Made by a program: the position numbers and the translations under genes. Positions 1 through 8,736 of a stretch of DNA of 64,000 bases are shown in pieces. The stretch lies in contig JAETSB010000007.1 in NCBI GenBank assembly GCA_021769865.1, positions 1 to 64,000 on the forward strand, read 5' to 3'. Source of the stretch: Oscillospiraceae bacterium. Its GTDB lineage: Bacteria > Bacillota > Clostridia > Oscillospirales > Oscillospiraceae. Every line of letters starts with the position of its first letter. Within the stretch, counting starts at the first letter, position 1. The notes under the pieces are model-generated. The model did no database searches. It was not told where the DNA came from and saw only the letters and a list, made by a program, of their open reading frames with translations.

Positions 1-225
1 GACTTTTGGCCCACGGAGGACACTGGCCGGGTGGGGGGAAAGGCTGTGCCTTTCCCCCCTGCCCAACGGCGAGTGTCAAAGTTTAGGCGGGGTGCAGGGT
101 GCCCTTTTCAAAGGGCAGCCCTGCTGGGGGAGCCGTCCGCAGACGGCGGGGGCAACGCCCCCACTCCACCCCGTAGGGCGCAAATGCGCTTTTGATGGCC
201 GCAAGGCTGTCAAAAGTGCTTTTGC

Positions 226-246
226 GTTACTTTCGCAGAAAGTAAC
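226..246. other. Putative oriT hairpin upstream of the relaxase remnant
   Basis: A perfect inverted repeat (arms GTTACTTTC and GAAAGTAAC, loop GCA) lies 38 bases before the relaxase start. Several other GC-rich hairpins crowd the preceding 140 bases (for example around 100-115, 135-150 and 155-170). Relaxases of the MobV/Pre type usually lie just downstream of their origin of transfer, and structured non-coding DNA like this is typical there. The oriT assignment is an inference from position and structure; no nick site was identified. Confidence 0.4.
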
Positions 247-283
247 AAAGGCCGCCGCTTCGCGGCGAAAGGAGGTTTTGATT

Positions 284-790
284 TTGAAAAGGACAATCAG
301 CGCCATGGTGGGGAAAGGCTCGGTCAACCACAACAGCCGGAAGTTTCTGGCTGAAAATGTAGACGGCAGACGCACACACTTCAATATAGACTATTGCAAC
401 GAAAATATCAAGGTGGTGTACCACGAACTTTTTGACGAGGCCCTCAAGCGGTACAATGACAGGCAGACCAGGGCAGACCGCAAAATTGAGGATTACTATG
501 AAAAGATACGTTCCAGCAAGCAGGAAAAGCCGTTCCATGAAATCATCCTGCAAGTGGGCAACAAGGACGACATGAGCGCCGAGAGCGAGGACGGCCAGCT
601 TGCGGCGGCGGTGCTGGACGAGTACATGAGGGGCTTCCAGGAGCGCAATCCCCAGCTTCGGGTATTCTCCGCCCATCTCCACATGGACGAGGCCACGCCC
701 CATCTGCACATCGACTTTGTACCGTTCACCACCGGGAGCAAACGGGGCCTGGACACGAGGGTATCTCTCAAACAGGCGTTCGGAAATTAG
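284..790 (+). pseudogene. Truncated MobV/Pre-type plasmid recombination/mobilisation protein
   Basis: This is the N-terminal ~168 residues of a MobA/MobV-type relaxase (Pre/Mob family), which nicks oriT to start conjugative mobilisation. The start is TTG at 284, preceded by AAAGGAGG at 268-275 with 8-base spacing; the first Met codon is at 305. The hallmark histidine-rich metal-binding motif HLHMDEATPHLHIDF is present near residues 135-149, with the N-terminal SVNHNSRKF region. The match to the family runs to about base 780 (RVSLKQA), then two foreign residues and a stop follow. Full-length family members are over 400 residues, so the catalytic domain is followed by nothing. The following bases encode part of an integrase, so this is a deletion scar of a larger mobile element. 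Probably non-functional. Confidence 0.8.
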
Positions 791-1081
791 ACTGCAAGGG
801 CAAACCGTGGCAAGCAAGAGCAAAATACAAAGACACACAAGGCAAGTGAAAAGAACTTAGTAAAATGTTGCCAGGCGCAAAGGGCAAGAGAGAAGCGCAA
901 CGGATAGCAAAAGAGTGGTTAGACGCTCTTAATGCAGAAGCCGATTTAATGCCAAATGCTAGTACAGTAGATAAAACCTTTATGGAACATCGAAAGTACC
1001 AGTTAGACACAGGAGAAATAGAAAGAAGCACTTATAGCAATAGCATAACTTATACAACAAGTATATTGCATTTTCGAAGCA
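784..1081 (+). pseudogene. Tyrosine integrase remnant (N-terminal and core-binding fragment)
   Basis: Reading in the frame of position 793 gives KGKPWQARAKYKDTQGK, a TGA stop at 847-849, then KELSKMLPGAKGKREAQRIAKEWLDAL and a stretch ending near YQLDTGEIERSTYSNS. This is the arm-binding and SAM-like core-binding part of a transposon-type tyrosine recombinase. It has a nonsense codon where the family usually has Trp, and no catalytic domain. The fragment begins immediately where the relaxase homology ends, so one deletion probably joined the two genes. The remnant stays in frame with the downstream nicotinate phosphoribosyltransferase but is not part of that protein. Confidence 0.65.
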
Positions 1082-1094
1082 TTTTCCGTATAAT
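1066..1094 (+). promoter_or_regulatory. Promoter for nicotinate phosphoribosyltransferase
   Basis: TTGCAT (1066-1071), a 17-base spacer, and TATAAT (1089-1094). This is a near-consensus sigma-A promoter, 35 bases before the pncB start. It overlaps the end of the integrase remnant, so the mobile-element scar now abuts the promoter. Confidence 0.75.
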
Positions 1095-1128
1095 CAAGAG
1101 AACAACTAGAGAAGAGGGTGTTACCACC

Positions 1129-2577
1129 ATGCGCACCGAACAAAAGCTGAACATGACCATGCTCTGCGATTTCTACGAGCTGACCATGGGCAACGGGTAT
1201 TTCCAGGCGGGCTTCCAGGACCGGATGACCTATTTCGACGTGTTCTTCCGGGACGTGCCGGACAAGGGGGGCTTCGCCATCTGCGCGGGTCTGGATCAGC
1301 TCATCGACTATATCCTGGACCTGCACTTCGACGAGGAGGACATCGCCTACCTCCGGGGCCGGAACCTGTTCTCCGAGGAGTTTCTGTCCTACCTGAGGGA
1401 CTTCCGCTTCACCGGAGACATCTGGGCCATCCCCGAGGGGACCCCCATCTTCCCCCAGGAACCCGTCGTGACGGTCCGGGCCCCCGCCATTCAGGCCCAG
1501 CTCATCGAGACCTTCACCCTGCTGGCCATCAACCACCAGAGCCTCATCGCCACCAAGGCCAACCGCATCGTCCGGGCGGCCCAGGGGCGGACGGTGCTGG
1601 AATTCGGCTCCCGCCGTGCCCAGGGTACCGACGGGGCCATCACCGGCGCCCGGGCGGCCTATATCGGCGGCTGCGCCGGGACCGCCTGCACCATCTCCGA
1701 CCAACTCTACGGCGTGCCCGCCGGGGGCACCATGGCCCACGCCTGGGTCCAGATGTTTGACACCCAATACGAGGCGTTTGAAACCTACTGCAAGCTTTAC
1801 CCCCACAACGCGACGTTGCTGGTAGACACCTACAACACCCTGAAATCCGGCATCCCCGACGCCATCCGGGCCTTTGACACCGTGCTCAAGCCCCTGGGCA
1901 TCAAGCAGTGCGGCATCCGCCTGGACTCCGGCGATATCGCCTACCTCACCCAAAAGGCCCGGAAGATGCTGGACGACGCGGGCTGGACAGAGTGCCGGAT
2001 CTCCGCCTCCAACTCCCTGGATGAGTACATCATCCGGGACCTGCTGATCCAGGGGGCCCAAGTGGACATGTTCGGCGTGGGCGAGCGGATGATCACCGCC
2101 AGCAGCCAGCCGGTTTTCGGCGGGGTGTACAAGCTGGTGGCGGTAGAGGATGAGACGGGGAAGGTGATCCCCAAAATCAAGGTCAGCGAGAACGTGGATA
2201 AGATCACCAACCCCCATTTCAAAAAGGTCTACCGGATTTTCGACAAGGCCACCGGCAAGGCCGAGGCGGACTATATCGCCGTCTGGGACGAGCGGGTGGA
2301 CGAGACCCGGAGCCTGGAGCTCTTCGATCCCCGGGCCACTTGGAAGCGGAAGACCTACACGGATTTCACCGCCAAGCCTCTCCAGGTCCCCATTTTCCAG
2401 GGGGGGGAGCTGGTCTACAAGCGGCCCGGCCTGACGGAAATTCAGGCGTACTGCAAGGAGCAGGTGGACACCCTCTGGGACGAGGTGAAGCGGTTTGAGA
2501 ACCCCCACCGGTACTATGTGGACCTCAGCCAAAAGCTGTGGGACATCAAGCAGGGTCTCCTGCGTCAGAGCGAATAA
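1129..2577 (+). CDS. pncB: Nicotinate phosphoribosyltransferase
   Basis: Makes nicotinate mononucleotide from nicotinate, PRPP and ATP in the NAD salvage (Preiss-Handler) pathway; cytosolic. The 482-residue protein opens with the conserved N-terminal block MLCDFYELTMGNGYF (residues 11-25). It has FGSRRAQGTDGAI around 159-171, the TMAHAW segment (His204) matching the phosphorylated-His region, and GIRLDSGDI (262-270) of the PRPP-binding barrel. Length fits the Gram-positive form (about 480-490). I chose ATG 1129 because homology starts there; the open frame extends back to 865 only through integrase debris. It has its own promoter, and a hairpin follows at 2583-2608. Confidence 0.93.
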   Translation: MRTEQKLNMTMLCDFYELTMGNGYFQAGFQDRMTYFDVFFRDVPDKGGFAICAGLDQLIDYILDLHFDEEDIAYLRGRNLFSEEFLSYLRDFRFTGDIWAIPEGTPIFPQEPVVTVRAPAIQAQLIETFTLLAINHQSLIATKANRIVRAAQGRTVLEFGSRRAQGTDGAITGARAAYIGGCAGTACTISDQLYGVPAGGTMAHAWVQMFDTQYEAFETYCKLYPHNATLLVDTYNTLKSGIPDAIRAFDTVLKPLGIKQCGIRLDSGDIAYLTQKARKMLDDAGWTECRISASNSLDEYIIRDLLIQGAQVDMFGVGERMITASSQPVFGGVYKLVAVEDETGKVIPKIKVSENVDKITNPHFKKVYRIFDKATGKAEADYIAVWDERVDETRSLELFDPRATWKRKTYTDFTAKPLQVPIFQGGELVYKRPGLTEIQAYCKEQVDTLWDEVKRFENPHRYYVDLSQKLWDIKQGLLRQSE

Positions 2578-2582
2578 GCGTC

Positions 2583-2608
2583 CGGGCCAGGCGGAAACGC
2601 CTGGCCCG
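2583..2608 (+). terminator. Hairpin after pncB
   Basis: Perfect 11-base arms (CGGGCCAGGCG / CGCCTGGCCCG) around a GAAA tetraloop, 5 bases after the pncB stop. A T-rich stretch follows only after about 10 bases, so it may be a weak terminator or an mRNA 3' stabiliser. Confidence 0.55.
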
Positions 2609-2636
2609 AATGTCATCTATTTTTAATATTTTGTTG

Positions 2637-2665
2637 TTGAAGACGGCGCCGTCTTTTTGTATAAT
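2637..2665 (+). promoter_or_regulatory. Promoter of cardiolipin synthase with a palindrome in the spacer
   Basis: TTGAAG (2637-2642), 17-base spacer, TATAAT (2660-2665). The spacer contains the perfect 14-base palindrome AGACGGCGCCGTCT (2641-2654), which could be an operator. Because T residues follow it, it could also act as a terminator for upstream transcription. Confidence 0.65.
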
Positions 2666-2708
2666 AGAAAGGTCAAGCGTTGAGACTGTTTGCAAGGAGG
2701 TAAGCGCC

Positions 2709-4283
2709 GTGCATAAAAACATCCCCCATATCCCCCCGGTGGAGGAGCGGATCGAGCGGAAGATCTCCGCCGTCACCAGCATCTCCATGTGCGCGCTGAC
2801 GGTCATCATCCAGATCGCCACCTCCCTGCTCATCTCTATCCTCCTGGCGGAGTACTCCAGCTTTGTCTACGCCCTGCTGCTCATTGCCGGCGCGGCGCTG
2901 GCCATCCGGGTCTACCAGCGGCCCGGCAGCCCCACCTACAAGCTGGTGTGGATGTGCCTGCTACTGGCCATGCCGGTATCCGGTATGATCCTGTTCTGCC
3001 TCTGGGGCGGGACCCATCAGGCCAAGCAACTCAGCCTCCAGAAGGTGCCCCCCATCCCCTGCGGGGAGAGCCAGCGGATGGCCAGCGAGATCGACCTCGG
3101 CCGCCTCCGGCGGCAGTCCCCGGCTTGGGGACGGCTGGCGGCCTATCTGGAGAAGCGGGGGTTCCTCCTCTACCGGGACACCGGCGCCGTCTACTTCAAG
3201 GAGGGCGCGGAGTTCTTCGAGGACCTGATCGCCCATCTGGAAAAGGCGGAGATCTATATCTTTCTGGAGTACTACATTCTGGCGGAGGGCCGGCTCTGGG
3301 ACCGGATCTTCGCCGTGCTGAAGGAGCGGGCCGCCGCCGGAGTGGAGGTCCACATCACCTTCGACGACTTCGGCAACCTCACCCGCTTCTCCGACGAGAC
3401 CCTCCAGGCCGTCCAGAACGCGGGCATCGAGGTAAAGGTCTTCAACCCCGTCCACCGCTATGTGAACCGCATCTACTTCAACTACCGGGACCACCGGAAA
3501 ATCGCCGTCATCGACGGGCAGTACGCCTACACGGGCGGCATCAACATCGCCGATGAGTACGCCAATCTCATCGTCCGTTTCGGCCACTGGAAGGACACCG
3601 CCGTCCGCATCGAGGGCGAGGGGGTCTGGGGCTTTGCCACCCAGTTCATGCAGATGTGGAAAATGATGGGCGGCTCCTTCCACAACGAGGACGACTACTA
3701 CCGCCCCCGCCATCCGGTGGAGACCGCCAGGGGCTGGTGCCAGCCCTTTACCGACGGGCCGCTGAACAATCCGGACAATCCCATTGAGGAGGTCTATCTC
3801 CAGCTCATTGCCTCCGCCCAGAAGATGCTCTACCTCACCACGCCCTATTACGCCGTGGAGGAGTCCATGCAGAAGGCTCTGTGCATCGCCGCCGACGCGG
3901 GGGTGGACGTACGGCTGTTCATCCCCGGCGTCCCGGATCACCACAAGTTCACCTACATGGTGGCGGAGACCTACTGGGGCGAGCTTTTAAGCCACGGCGT
4001 GAAGATCTACAAATACACCCCCGGCTTCCTCCACGCCAAGAGCGTCATGGCGGACCGGGAGGTGGCTCTCATCGGCAGCACCAATATGGATTACCGGACC
4101 TTCCAGCTCCACTACGAATGCGGCGTGCTGCTCTATCACATGCCGGTGGTAGAGGACCTGCTGGAGGACCTGGACGGCATCCTGGCGGAGAGCAAGCCCT
4201 ACACCCTGGAGGACTGGGGCAAGCGGTCCTGGTTCCGCAAAATGTGCGCTTCCGTGTTCCGCCTGGGCTCAATCTGGTTATAA
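2709..4283 (+). CDS. cls: Cardiolipin synthase (phospholipase D superfamily)
   Basis: Condenses two phosphatidylglycerols into cardiolipin and glycerol at the membrane. The 524-residue protein has two N-terminal membrane segments (about residues 27-47 and 52-67, with a further hydrophobic stretch near 80-98). It carries two HKD phosphodiesterase motifs: HRKIAVID near residue 261 and HAKSVMAD near residue 442, each followed by the usual G(S/G)xN segment (TGGINIADEY, IGSTNMDYR). Length and layout match bacterial ClsA. The GTG start at 2709 is chosen because AAGGAGG lies 8 bases upstream (2694-2700); longer in-frame readings have no Shine-Dalgarno. A promoter lies at 2637-2665. The next gene starts 21 bases downstream and may be co-transcribed. 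Confidence 0.92.
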   Translation: MHKNIPHIPPVEERIERKISAVTSISMCALTVIIQIATSLLISILLAEYSSFVYALLLIAGAALAIRVYQRPGSPTYKLVWMCLLLAMPVSGMILFCLWGGTHQAKQLSLQKVPPIPCGESQRMASEIDLGRLRRQSPAWGRLAAYLEKRGFLLYRDTGAVYFKEGAEFFEDLIAHLEKAEIYIFLEYYILAEGRLWDRIFAVLKERAAAGVEVHITFDDFGNLTRFSDETLQAVQNAGIEVKVFNPVHRYVNRIYFNYRDHRKIAVIDGQYAYTGGINIADEYANLIVRFGHWKDTAVRIEGEGVWGFATQFMQMWKMMGGSFHNEDDYYRPRHPVETARGWCQPFTDGPLNNPDNPIEEVYLQLIASAQKMLYLTTPYYAVEESMQKALCIAADAGVDVRLFIPGVPDHHKFTYMVAETYWGELLSHGVKIYKYTPGFLHAKSVMADREVALIGSTNMDYRTFQLHYECGVLLYHMPVVEDLLEDLDGILAESKPYTLEDWGKRSWFRKMCASVFRLGSIWL

Positions 4284-4304
4284 TCATATGTCGGGAGGAA
4301 TCCC

Positions 4305-5177
4305 ATGTCCCGTGATCTCAGTCCTCAGGAGACCGCCGAGCGCAGTCTCATCAAGACCTATCGAAAGTCCCTGTGGAATCCCTTCATCGCCGCAGTCAAG
4401 CGGTACGAGCTGGTTTCCCCGGGGGACCGGATCGCCGTCTGCGTCTCCGGCGGGAAGGACTCCTTCGTCCTGGCCAAGCTGATGCAGGAGCTCCAGAAGC
4501 ACACGGACCGGCCCTTTGGGCTGACCTTTCTGGCCATGGACCCCGGCTATAACCCGGCCAACCGGGCGCTGCTGGAGGAAAACGCCCGGCGGCTGGGCGT
4601 CCCTCTCGTCGTTTTCGAGAGCGACATCTTCGACGTGACGGTGCAGGTGGACAAAAACCCCTGTTACCTCTGTGCCCGGATGCGCCGGGGCTGCCTCTAC
4701 GCCAAGGCGCGGGAGCTGGGCTGCAACAAGATCGCCCTGGGGCACCACTTCTCCGACGTCATCGAGACCACCCTGCTGGGCCTTTTTTACGGCGCGCAGC
4801 TCCAGGCCATGCCCCCCAAGCTCCGCAGCAAGAACTTCCCCGGCATGGAGCTGATCCGCCCGCTGTACTGCGTCCACGAGGACGCCATCGTCCACTGGCG
4901 GAATTACAACGGGCTTCGGTTTCTCCAGTGCGCCTGCCGCTTCACCGAGGCCCGGGACGCCAGCCACGACGGCGTGGGGGAGAGCAAGCGCCAGGAGATC
5001 AAGCTGCTCCTGCGGGAGCTGAAACGGACCAATCCCAACATTGAAAAGAGTATTTTCCGGGCCATTCACGGGGTCCAGCTGGACACCTTCCCCGGCTTCA
5101 AGCACCGGGGCGCGGCCCATATCTTCACCGAGATTTACAACGGCTCCTCCGACTTCGACGGCGGAGCGGACGCGTAA
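4305..5177 (+). CDS. TtcA/TtuA-type tRNA thiolation ATPase (PP-loop)
   Basis: PP-loop ATP pyrophosphatase that adenylates a tRNA base for sulfur insertion, as in 2-thiocytidine or 2-thiouridine synthesis. The 290 residues show the ATP-binding P-loop SGGKDS (48-53) and a CxxC pair (Cys120, Cys123). There is also a GHHFSD segment near 148 and a further cysteine pair (LQCACRF) near 207-210. In this family three cysteines hold an Fe-S cluster. GGGAGG lies about 8 bases before ATG. It probably shares a transcript with cls and the Sel1 protein 14 bases downstream. Which base of which tRNA is modified cannot be read from the sequence. Confidence 0.82.
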   Translation: MSRDLSPQETAERSLIKTYRKSLWNPFIAAVKRYELVSPGDRIAVCVSGGKDSFVLAKLMQELQKHTDRPFGLTFLAMDPGYNPANRALLEENARRLGVPLVVFESDIFDVTVQVDKNPCYLCARMRRGCLYAKARELGCNKIALGHHFSDVIETTLLGLFYGAQLQAMPPKLRSKNFPGMELIRPLYCVHEDAIVHWRNYNGLRFLQCACRFTEARDASHDGVGESKRQEIKLLLRELKRTNPNIEKSIFRAIHGVQLDTFPGFKHRGAAHIFTEIYNGSSDFDGGADA

Positions 5178-5191
5178 GGGAGGAATCGATC

Positions 5192-7591
5192 ATGGACTTC
5201 TATCGCTGTGAAAGCCCCGACTGCGGCTTTGTGGCCGAGGAGGAGCCGGATATCTGTCCCCGCTGCGGGGGAACCTTTTTCACCGCCGTGGAGGAGGAGG
5301 AGATGACCGCCTCCGACTGGGTGAGCCTGGGCAATCAGGCCGTGGACGAGAAACGGGAGACCGACGCCCTGGCCGCCTATCAGCGGGCGGCGGCGCTGAA
5401 CGACCCCCTGGGTCTGACGAACCTGGGCTGGTGCCTGGAGGCGGGCGTGGGCGTGCCGGCGGACCCGAAGCAAGCCGTGATGCTCTATGCCCAGGCGGCG
5501 GAGCAGGAGTACATGCCCGCCCTGACGAACCTGGGCTACTGCTATACATACGGCATCGGTGTGGAGACCGACTATGACAAGGCCCTGAAATGCTTCCAGC
5601 GGGGAGCGGAGCAGGGCTTCCCCCGGGCCCAGTTCCTGCTGGCGGAGGCGTACCGCCGGGGCAGCGGCGTGGAGGCGGACGAGGCGGAGGCCGCCAAATG
5701 GTATCAGTCCGCCGCCTGGCTGGGCTATCCCGGCGCCCAGACGGAGCTGGGCCGCTGCCTGGAATTCGGCGCGGGGGTGGAGGAGGACCTGGAGCAGGCC
5801 GCCAAGTGGTACTCCGCCGCCGCCGAGCAGGGCAACGCCCCCGGCATGTGCTGCCTGGGCTTCCTGTACGAGTCCGGCCGGGGCGTGGAGCAGAGCTGGG
5901 AGACTGCCGTGGAGTGGTACCGCAAGGCGGCGGAGAAGGGCTATCCCCGGGCGCTGTGCAATCTGGCCTGGTGCTATGAGCACGGCCAGGGGGTGAAGCA
6001 GAGCTTCGCCGAGGCGGTGCGCCTCTACCGGGCGGCGGCGGACCAGGACTATCCCCGGGGCCAGCTGTGCCTGGGGCTCTGCTACGAGCGGGGCCGGGGC
6101 GTGCCCGCGGACAAGGCGGCCGCGGCGGAGCTCTACCGCAAGGCCGCCGAGCAGGGGGACGAGGACGGCGCGTGCTGTCTGGGCTTCCTGTACGAGTGCG
6201 GCGAGGGCGTGGAGCAGAGCTGGGAGACCGCCGCCGAGTGGTACCGCAAGGCCGCCGACGGCGGACTGTCCCGGGGCATGTGCAACCTGGCCTGGTGCTA
6301 TGAGCACGGCCAGGGCGTGGAAACGAATCTGGAGGAGTCCTTTGTCTGGTACAGCAAGGCCGCCGAGCAGGGGGACCCCCGGGGCTTGTTCAGCGTGGCC
6401 CGGGCCTATGACTACGGCATCGGCACGGCTCAGGACGTGAACCTGGCCGCACAATGGTACCAAAAGGCCGCCGACGCCGGGTCCGCCCCCGCCGCATGCG
6501 ACCTGGGCGTGTGCTATGAGCGGGGAGAGGGCGTGCCCCAGAGCTTTGAGAAGGCGGTGGAGCTGTACCGCAAGGCCGCCGAGATGGGCAACGCCCCGGG
6601 CCAGTGCAACCTGGGCTTCATGTACGAATCCGGCCGGGGCGTGGAGCAGAGCTGGGAGGAGGCCGTCAAGTGGTACTCCGCCGCCGCCCAGCAGGGCTTT
6701 CCCCGGGCCATGTGCAACCTGGCCTGGTGCTATGAGACGGGAAACGGCGTGGAGCAGAATCTGACCCGGGCCGTTCACTGGTACCGCAAGGCCGCCGGGC
6801 AGGGGGACCCCAGGGGCATGTTCTGCCTGGGCCTGTGCTGTAAGCACGGCAAGGGCCTGGACCGGGACGACGCCGAGGCCGTCAAGTGGTACCAAAAGGC
6901 GGCGGAGGCAGGCTACACCCGGGCGCTGTGCAATCTGGGCGTGTGCTATGAGTTCGGCGAGGGCGTGGAGCAGAGCCTGGAGCGGGCCGCGGACCTCTAC
7001 CGCCAGGCGGCGGAGAAGGGGGACCCGGCGGGCCAGTGCAATCTGGGCTACCTGTATGAGACGGGCCGGGGCGTGGAACAGAGCGCCCTGGAGGCCGCGC
7101 GGCTTTACAAGCTGTCCGCGGAGGCGGGCTATCCCCGGGCCATGACCAACTACGGCTACTGCTGCGAATCGGGCCAGGGCGTCGCGAAAAAGGACGCCGC
7201 CGAGGCGGCGGAGTGGTACCGGAGGGCTGCTGAGGCCGGGGACGCCACCGGCGCGTGCAACCTGGGCTATCTCTACGAGACCGGCGAGGGCGTGAACCAG
7301 AGCTGGGACCAGGCCGTGAGCTGCTACCGCCAGGCGGCGAAACTGGGCCAGGCCCGGGGACAGTACCTCTTGGGCTGGTGCTATGAGCACGGCAAGGGCG
7401 TGGCCGCCAGCACGGAACGGGCCCGGGAGCTCTACGAAGCCTCCGCCCGGCAGGATTACAAGCACGCCGTGGAGGCGCTGGAGCGCCTGAAGACCCCCGC
7501 AAAGGCGGGGGAGAAAAAAGCACCGGAGAAAAAGGACCGGAAACCGGAAAAGGGCGGCTTCCTCAAGGGCCTGTTCGGCGGGAAGAAGTGA
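5192..7591 (+). CDS. Sel1-repeat protein with N-terminal zinc ribbon
   Basis: A 799-residue protein built almost wholly of Sel1-like (SLR) helical repeats. About 20 units of 36 residues run from residue ~43 to ~760, with consensus GxxxxLGxCYExGxGVxxxxxxAxxWYxKAAExG. The first 28 residues hold four cysteines (6, 11, 22, 25) in a rubredoxin/zinc-ribbon pattern. The tail is lysine-rich and ends GGFLKGLFGGKK. No signal peptide or membrane segment is visible, so it is likely cytosolic. SLR proteins act as scaffolds; the partner here is unknown. Repeat pairs 6-7, 9-10 and 13-14 are especially alike, which points to internal duplication. AGGGAGG precedes the ATG, and a strong terminator follows. Confidence 0.85.
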   Translation: MDFYRCESPDCGFVAEEEPDICPRCGGTFFTAVEEEEMTASDWVSLGNQAVDEKRETDALAAYQRAAALNDPLGLTNLGWCLEAGVGVPADPKQAVMLYAQAAEQEYMPALTNLGYCYTYGIGVETDYDKALKCFQRGAEQGFPRAQFLLAEAYRRGSGVEADEAEAAKWYQSAAWLGYPGAQTELGRCLEFGAGVEEDLEQAAKWYSAAAEQGNAPGMCCLGFLYESGRGVEQSWETAVEWYRKAAEKGYPRALCNLAWCYEHGQGVKQSFAEAVRLYRAAADQDYPRGQLCLGLCYERGRGVPADKAAAAELYRKAAEQGDEDGACCLGFLYECGEGVEQSWETAAEWYRKAADGGLSRGMCNLAWCYEHGQGVETNLEESFVWYSKAAEQGDPRGLFSVARAYDYGIGTAQDVNLAAQWYQKAADAGSAPAACDLGVCYERGEGVPQSFEKAVELYRKAAEMGNAPGQCNLGFMYESGRGVEQSWEEAVKWYSAAAQQGFPRAMCNLAWCYETGNGVEQNLTRAVHWYRKAAGQGDPRGMFCLGLCCKHGKGLDRDDAEAVKWYQKAAEAGYTRALCNLGVCYEFGEGVEQSLERAADLYRQAAEKGDPAGQCNLGYLYETGRGVEQSALEAARLYKLSAEAGYPRAMTNYGYCCESGQGVAKKDAAEAAEWYRRAAEAGDATGACNLGYLYETGEGVNQSWDQAVSCYRQAAKLGQARGQYLLGWCYEHGKGVAASTERARELYEASARQDYKHAVEALERLKTPAKAGEKKAPEKKDRKPEKGGFLKGLFGGKK

Positions 7592-7603
7592 GGAACGTTC
7601 AAA

Positions 7604-7637
7604 AGAGCCTGGAGGCTGTGCCTCCAGGCTCTTTTTT
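7604..7637 (+). terminator. Rho-independent terminator after the Sel1 gene
   Basis: Twelve-base arms AGAGCCTGGAGG / CCTCCAGGCTCT around CTGTG, followed by six T residues. Closes the rightward run of genes before the convergent LacI gene. Confidence 0.92.
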
Positions 7638-7673
7638 GCCGCCGGACCGCGGCGCGTCTTTGAAGCGCTTCAC

Positions 7674-8711
7674 CTATAGATTCTCCACGCAGAGGATGTC
7701 GATCCGGCCCTGGAATGGCTGGGCCCCCAGGGGCCGCTTTTTCCGGAGGTAGTCCCGCAGCAATAACAGGGGGGCGTAACCCTGCCGCTTCAGGTCCTGG
7801 GGAATGGTGAAATCCACCGCGCCGGAGCGGACCAGCTGCCGGATGCTCTCGTTGATATCATGGCAGACCACGTGGACCCGGCCGGTCCTCCCGGCCCGCT
7901 CAATGGCGGCGCAGCAGCCGGAGACGCTGAAATTCGCCATGTAGACCCCCCGCAGCTCCGGCCACTGTCCCAGGGTCTCCTCCACCACCCGGAGGGTGGT
8001 CCCGTAGTCGTTGAAGGTCTCCCGGACGAGGAGCTGCCCCGCCGGAAAGCCCAGCTCCTCCAGCCGCTCCCGGAAGCCGTCCAGCCGCTGGCGGTGGCCG
8101 TCGAACTTGAGGTTCCCCGCCGTGGCCAGGATAGGGCCCTGACCGGATACGCACTTGTACAGCAGGCCGGCGGCTACCCGCCCCGCCTGGCGGATGCTCT
8201 GCCCGACGAAGCACAGCCGGCCGCTGTCGGGCAGGTCGGAGTTAAAGGTGACGCACGGGACGCCCTCCGCGCTTCTGGCGGCGATCCAGCTTTGGATGGC
8301 CGGGTCGTTGACGGCGCAGACGGCAAAGCCCTCCGCCCCCTCGGCCCGCATAGCCGCCAGCAGCTCCACCGCCTCCTGGGGCAGGTCCGTTTCGCAGCGG
8401 CGGACCAGCACCTGCACCCTGGACTCCTCCAGCTCTTCGCAGGCCGTGCGGACGCCCTCCGTCACCTCCGTTCGGAACTGCCCCTCCCAATTGGGCAGCA
8501 GGACCCCCAGGGTCAGGGGCCGGAGGGAGGTGTCCGCCTGCCGCCGGTAAGCCTCCCGGGGGGAGACGTATCCCAGCTCCCGCATGGCCTCCTGCACCCG
8601 CCGCCGAACCTCCTCGTTGACATGGGGCCGGTCGTTCAAAACCCGGTCCACCGTCCCCCGGGAGACCCCTGCCAGTTCCGCCACCATTTGGATCGTCGGT
8701 CTGCTTCCCAT
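7674..8711 (-). CDS. LacI-family transcriptional regulator (cluster 1)
   Basis: A 345-residue repressor with an N-terminal LacI helix-turn-helix (TIQMVAELAGVSRGTVDRVL, residues ~6-25). A type I periplasmic-binding-like sugar sensor domain follows from about residue 63. GGGAGG lies 8 bases before the ATG at 8711 but only 2 bases before the ATG at 8717, so I use 8711. It is divergent from an inositol dehydrogenase-type gene and closely resembles the regulator at 26392-27438 (shared SRGTVDRVLN, PCVTFNSD/PVVTFNSD, LSFVGQ-type segments). It probably controls the adjacent catabolic genes in response to a cyclitol or sugar. The ligand is unknown. Confidence 0.88.
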   Translation of the reverse strand: MGSRPTIQMVAELAGVSRGTVDRVLNDRPHVNEEVRRRVQEAMRELGYVSPREAYRRQADTSLRPLTLGVLLPNWEGQFRTEVTEGVRTACEELEESRVQVLVRRCETDLPQEAVELLAAMRAEGAEGFAVCAVNDPAIQSWIAARSAEGVPCVTFNSDLPDSGRLCFVGQSIRQAGRVAAGLLYKCVSGQGPILATAGNLKFDGHRQRLDGFRERLEELGFPAGQLLVRETFNDYGTTLRVVEETLGQWPELRGVYMANFSVSGCCAAIERAGRTGRVHVVCHDINESIRQLVRSGAVDFTIPQDLKRQGYAPLLLLRDYLRKKRPLGAQPFQGRIDILCVENL

Positions 8712-8736
8712 TGTCATCGCCTCCCATTGTGTGTTT

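Noticed and set aside
865-1128. Extended N-terminus for nicotinate phosphoribosyltransferase
   Set aside because: The 88 extra codons are integrase debris, the promoter lies within them, and family homology begins at 1129.
1003-2616. 537-codon open frame antisense to pncB
   Set aside because: Low-complexity Gly/Val/Leu/Asp composition, no ribosome-binding site; produced by GC-rich third positions of the real gene.
5135-7465. 776-codon open frame antisense to the Sel1 gene
   Set aside because: A mirror of the repeated codons; no start signal or family resemblance.
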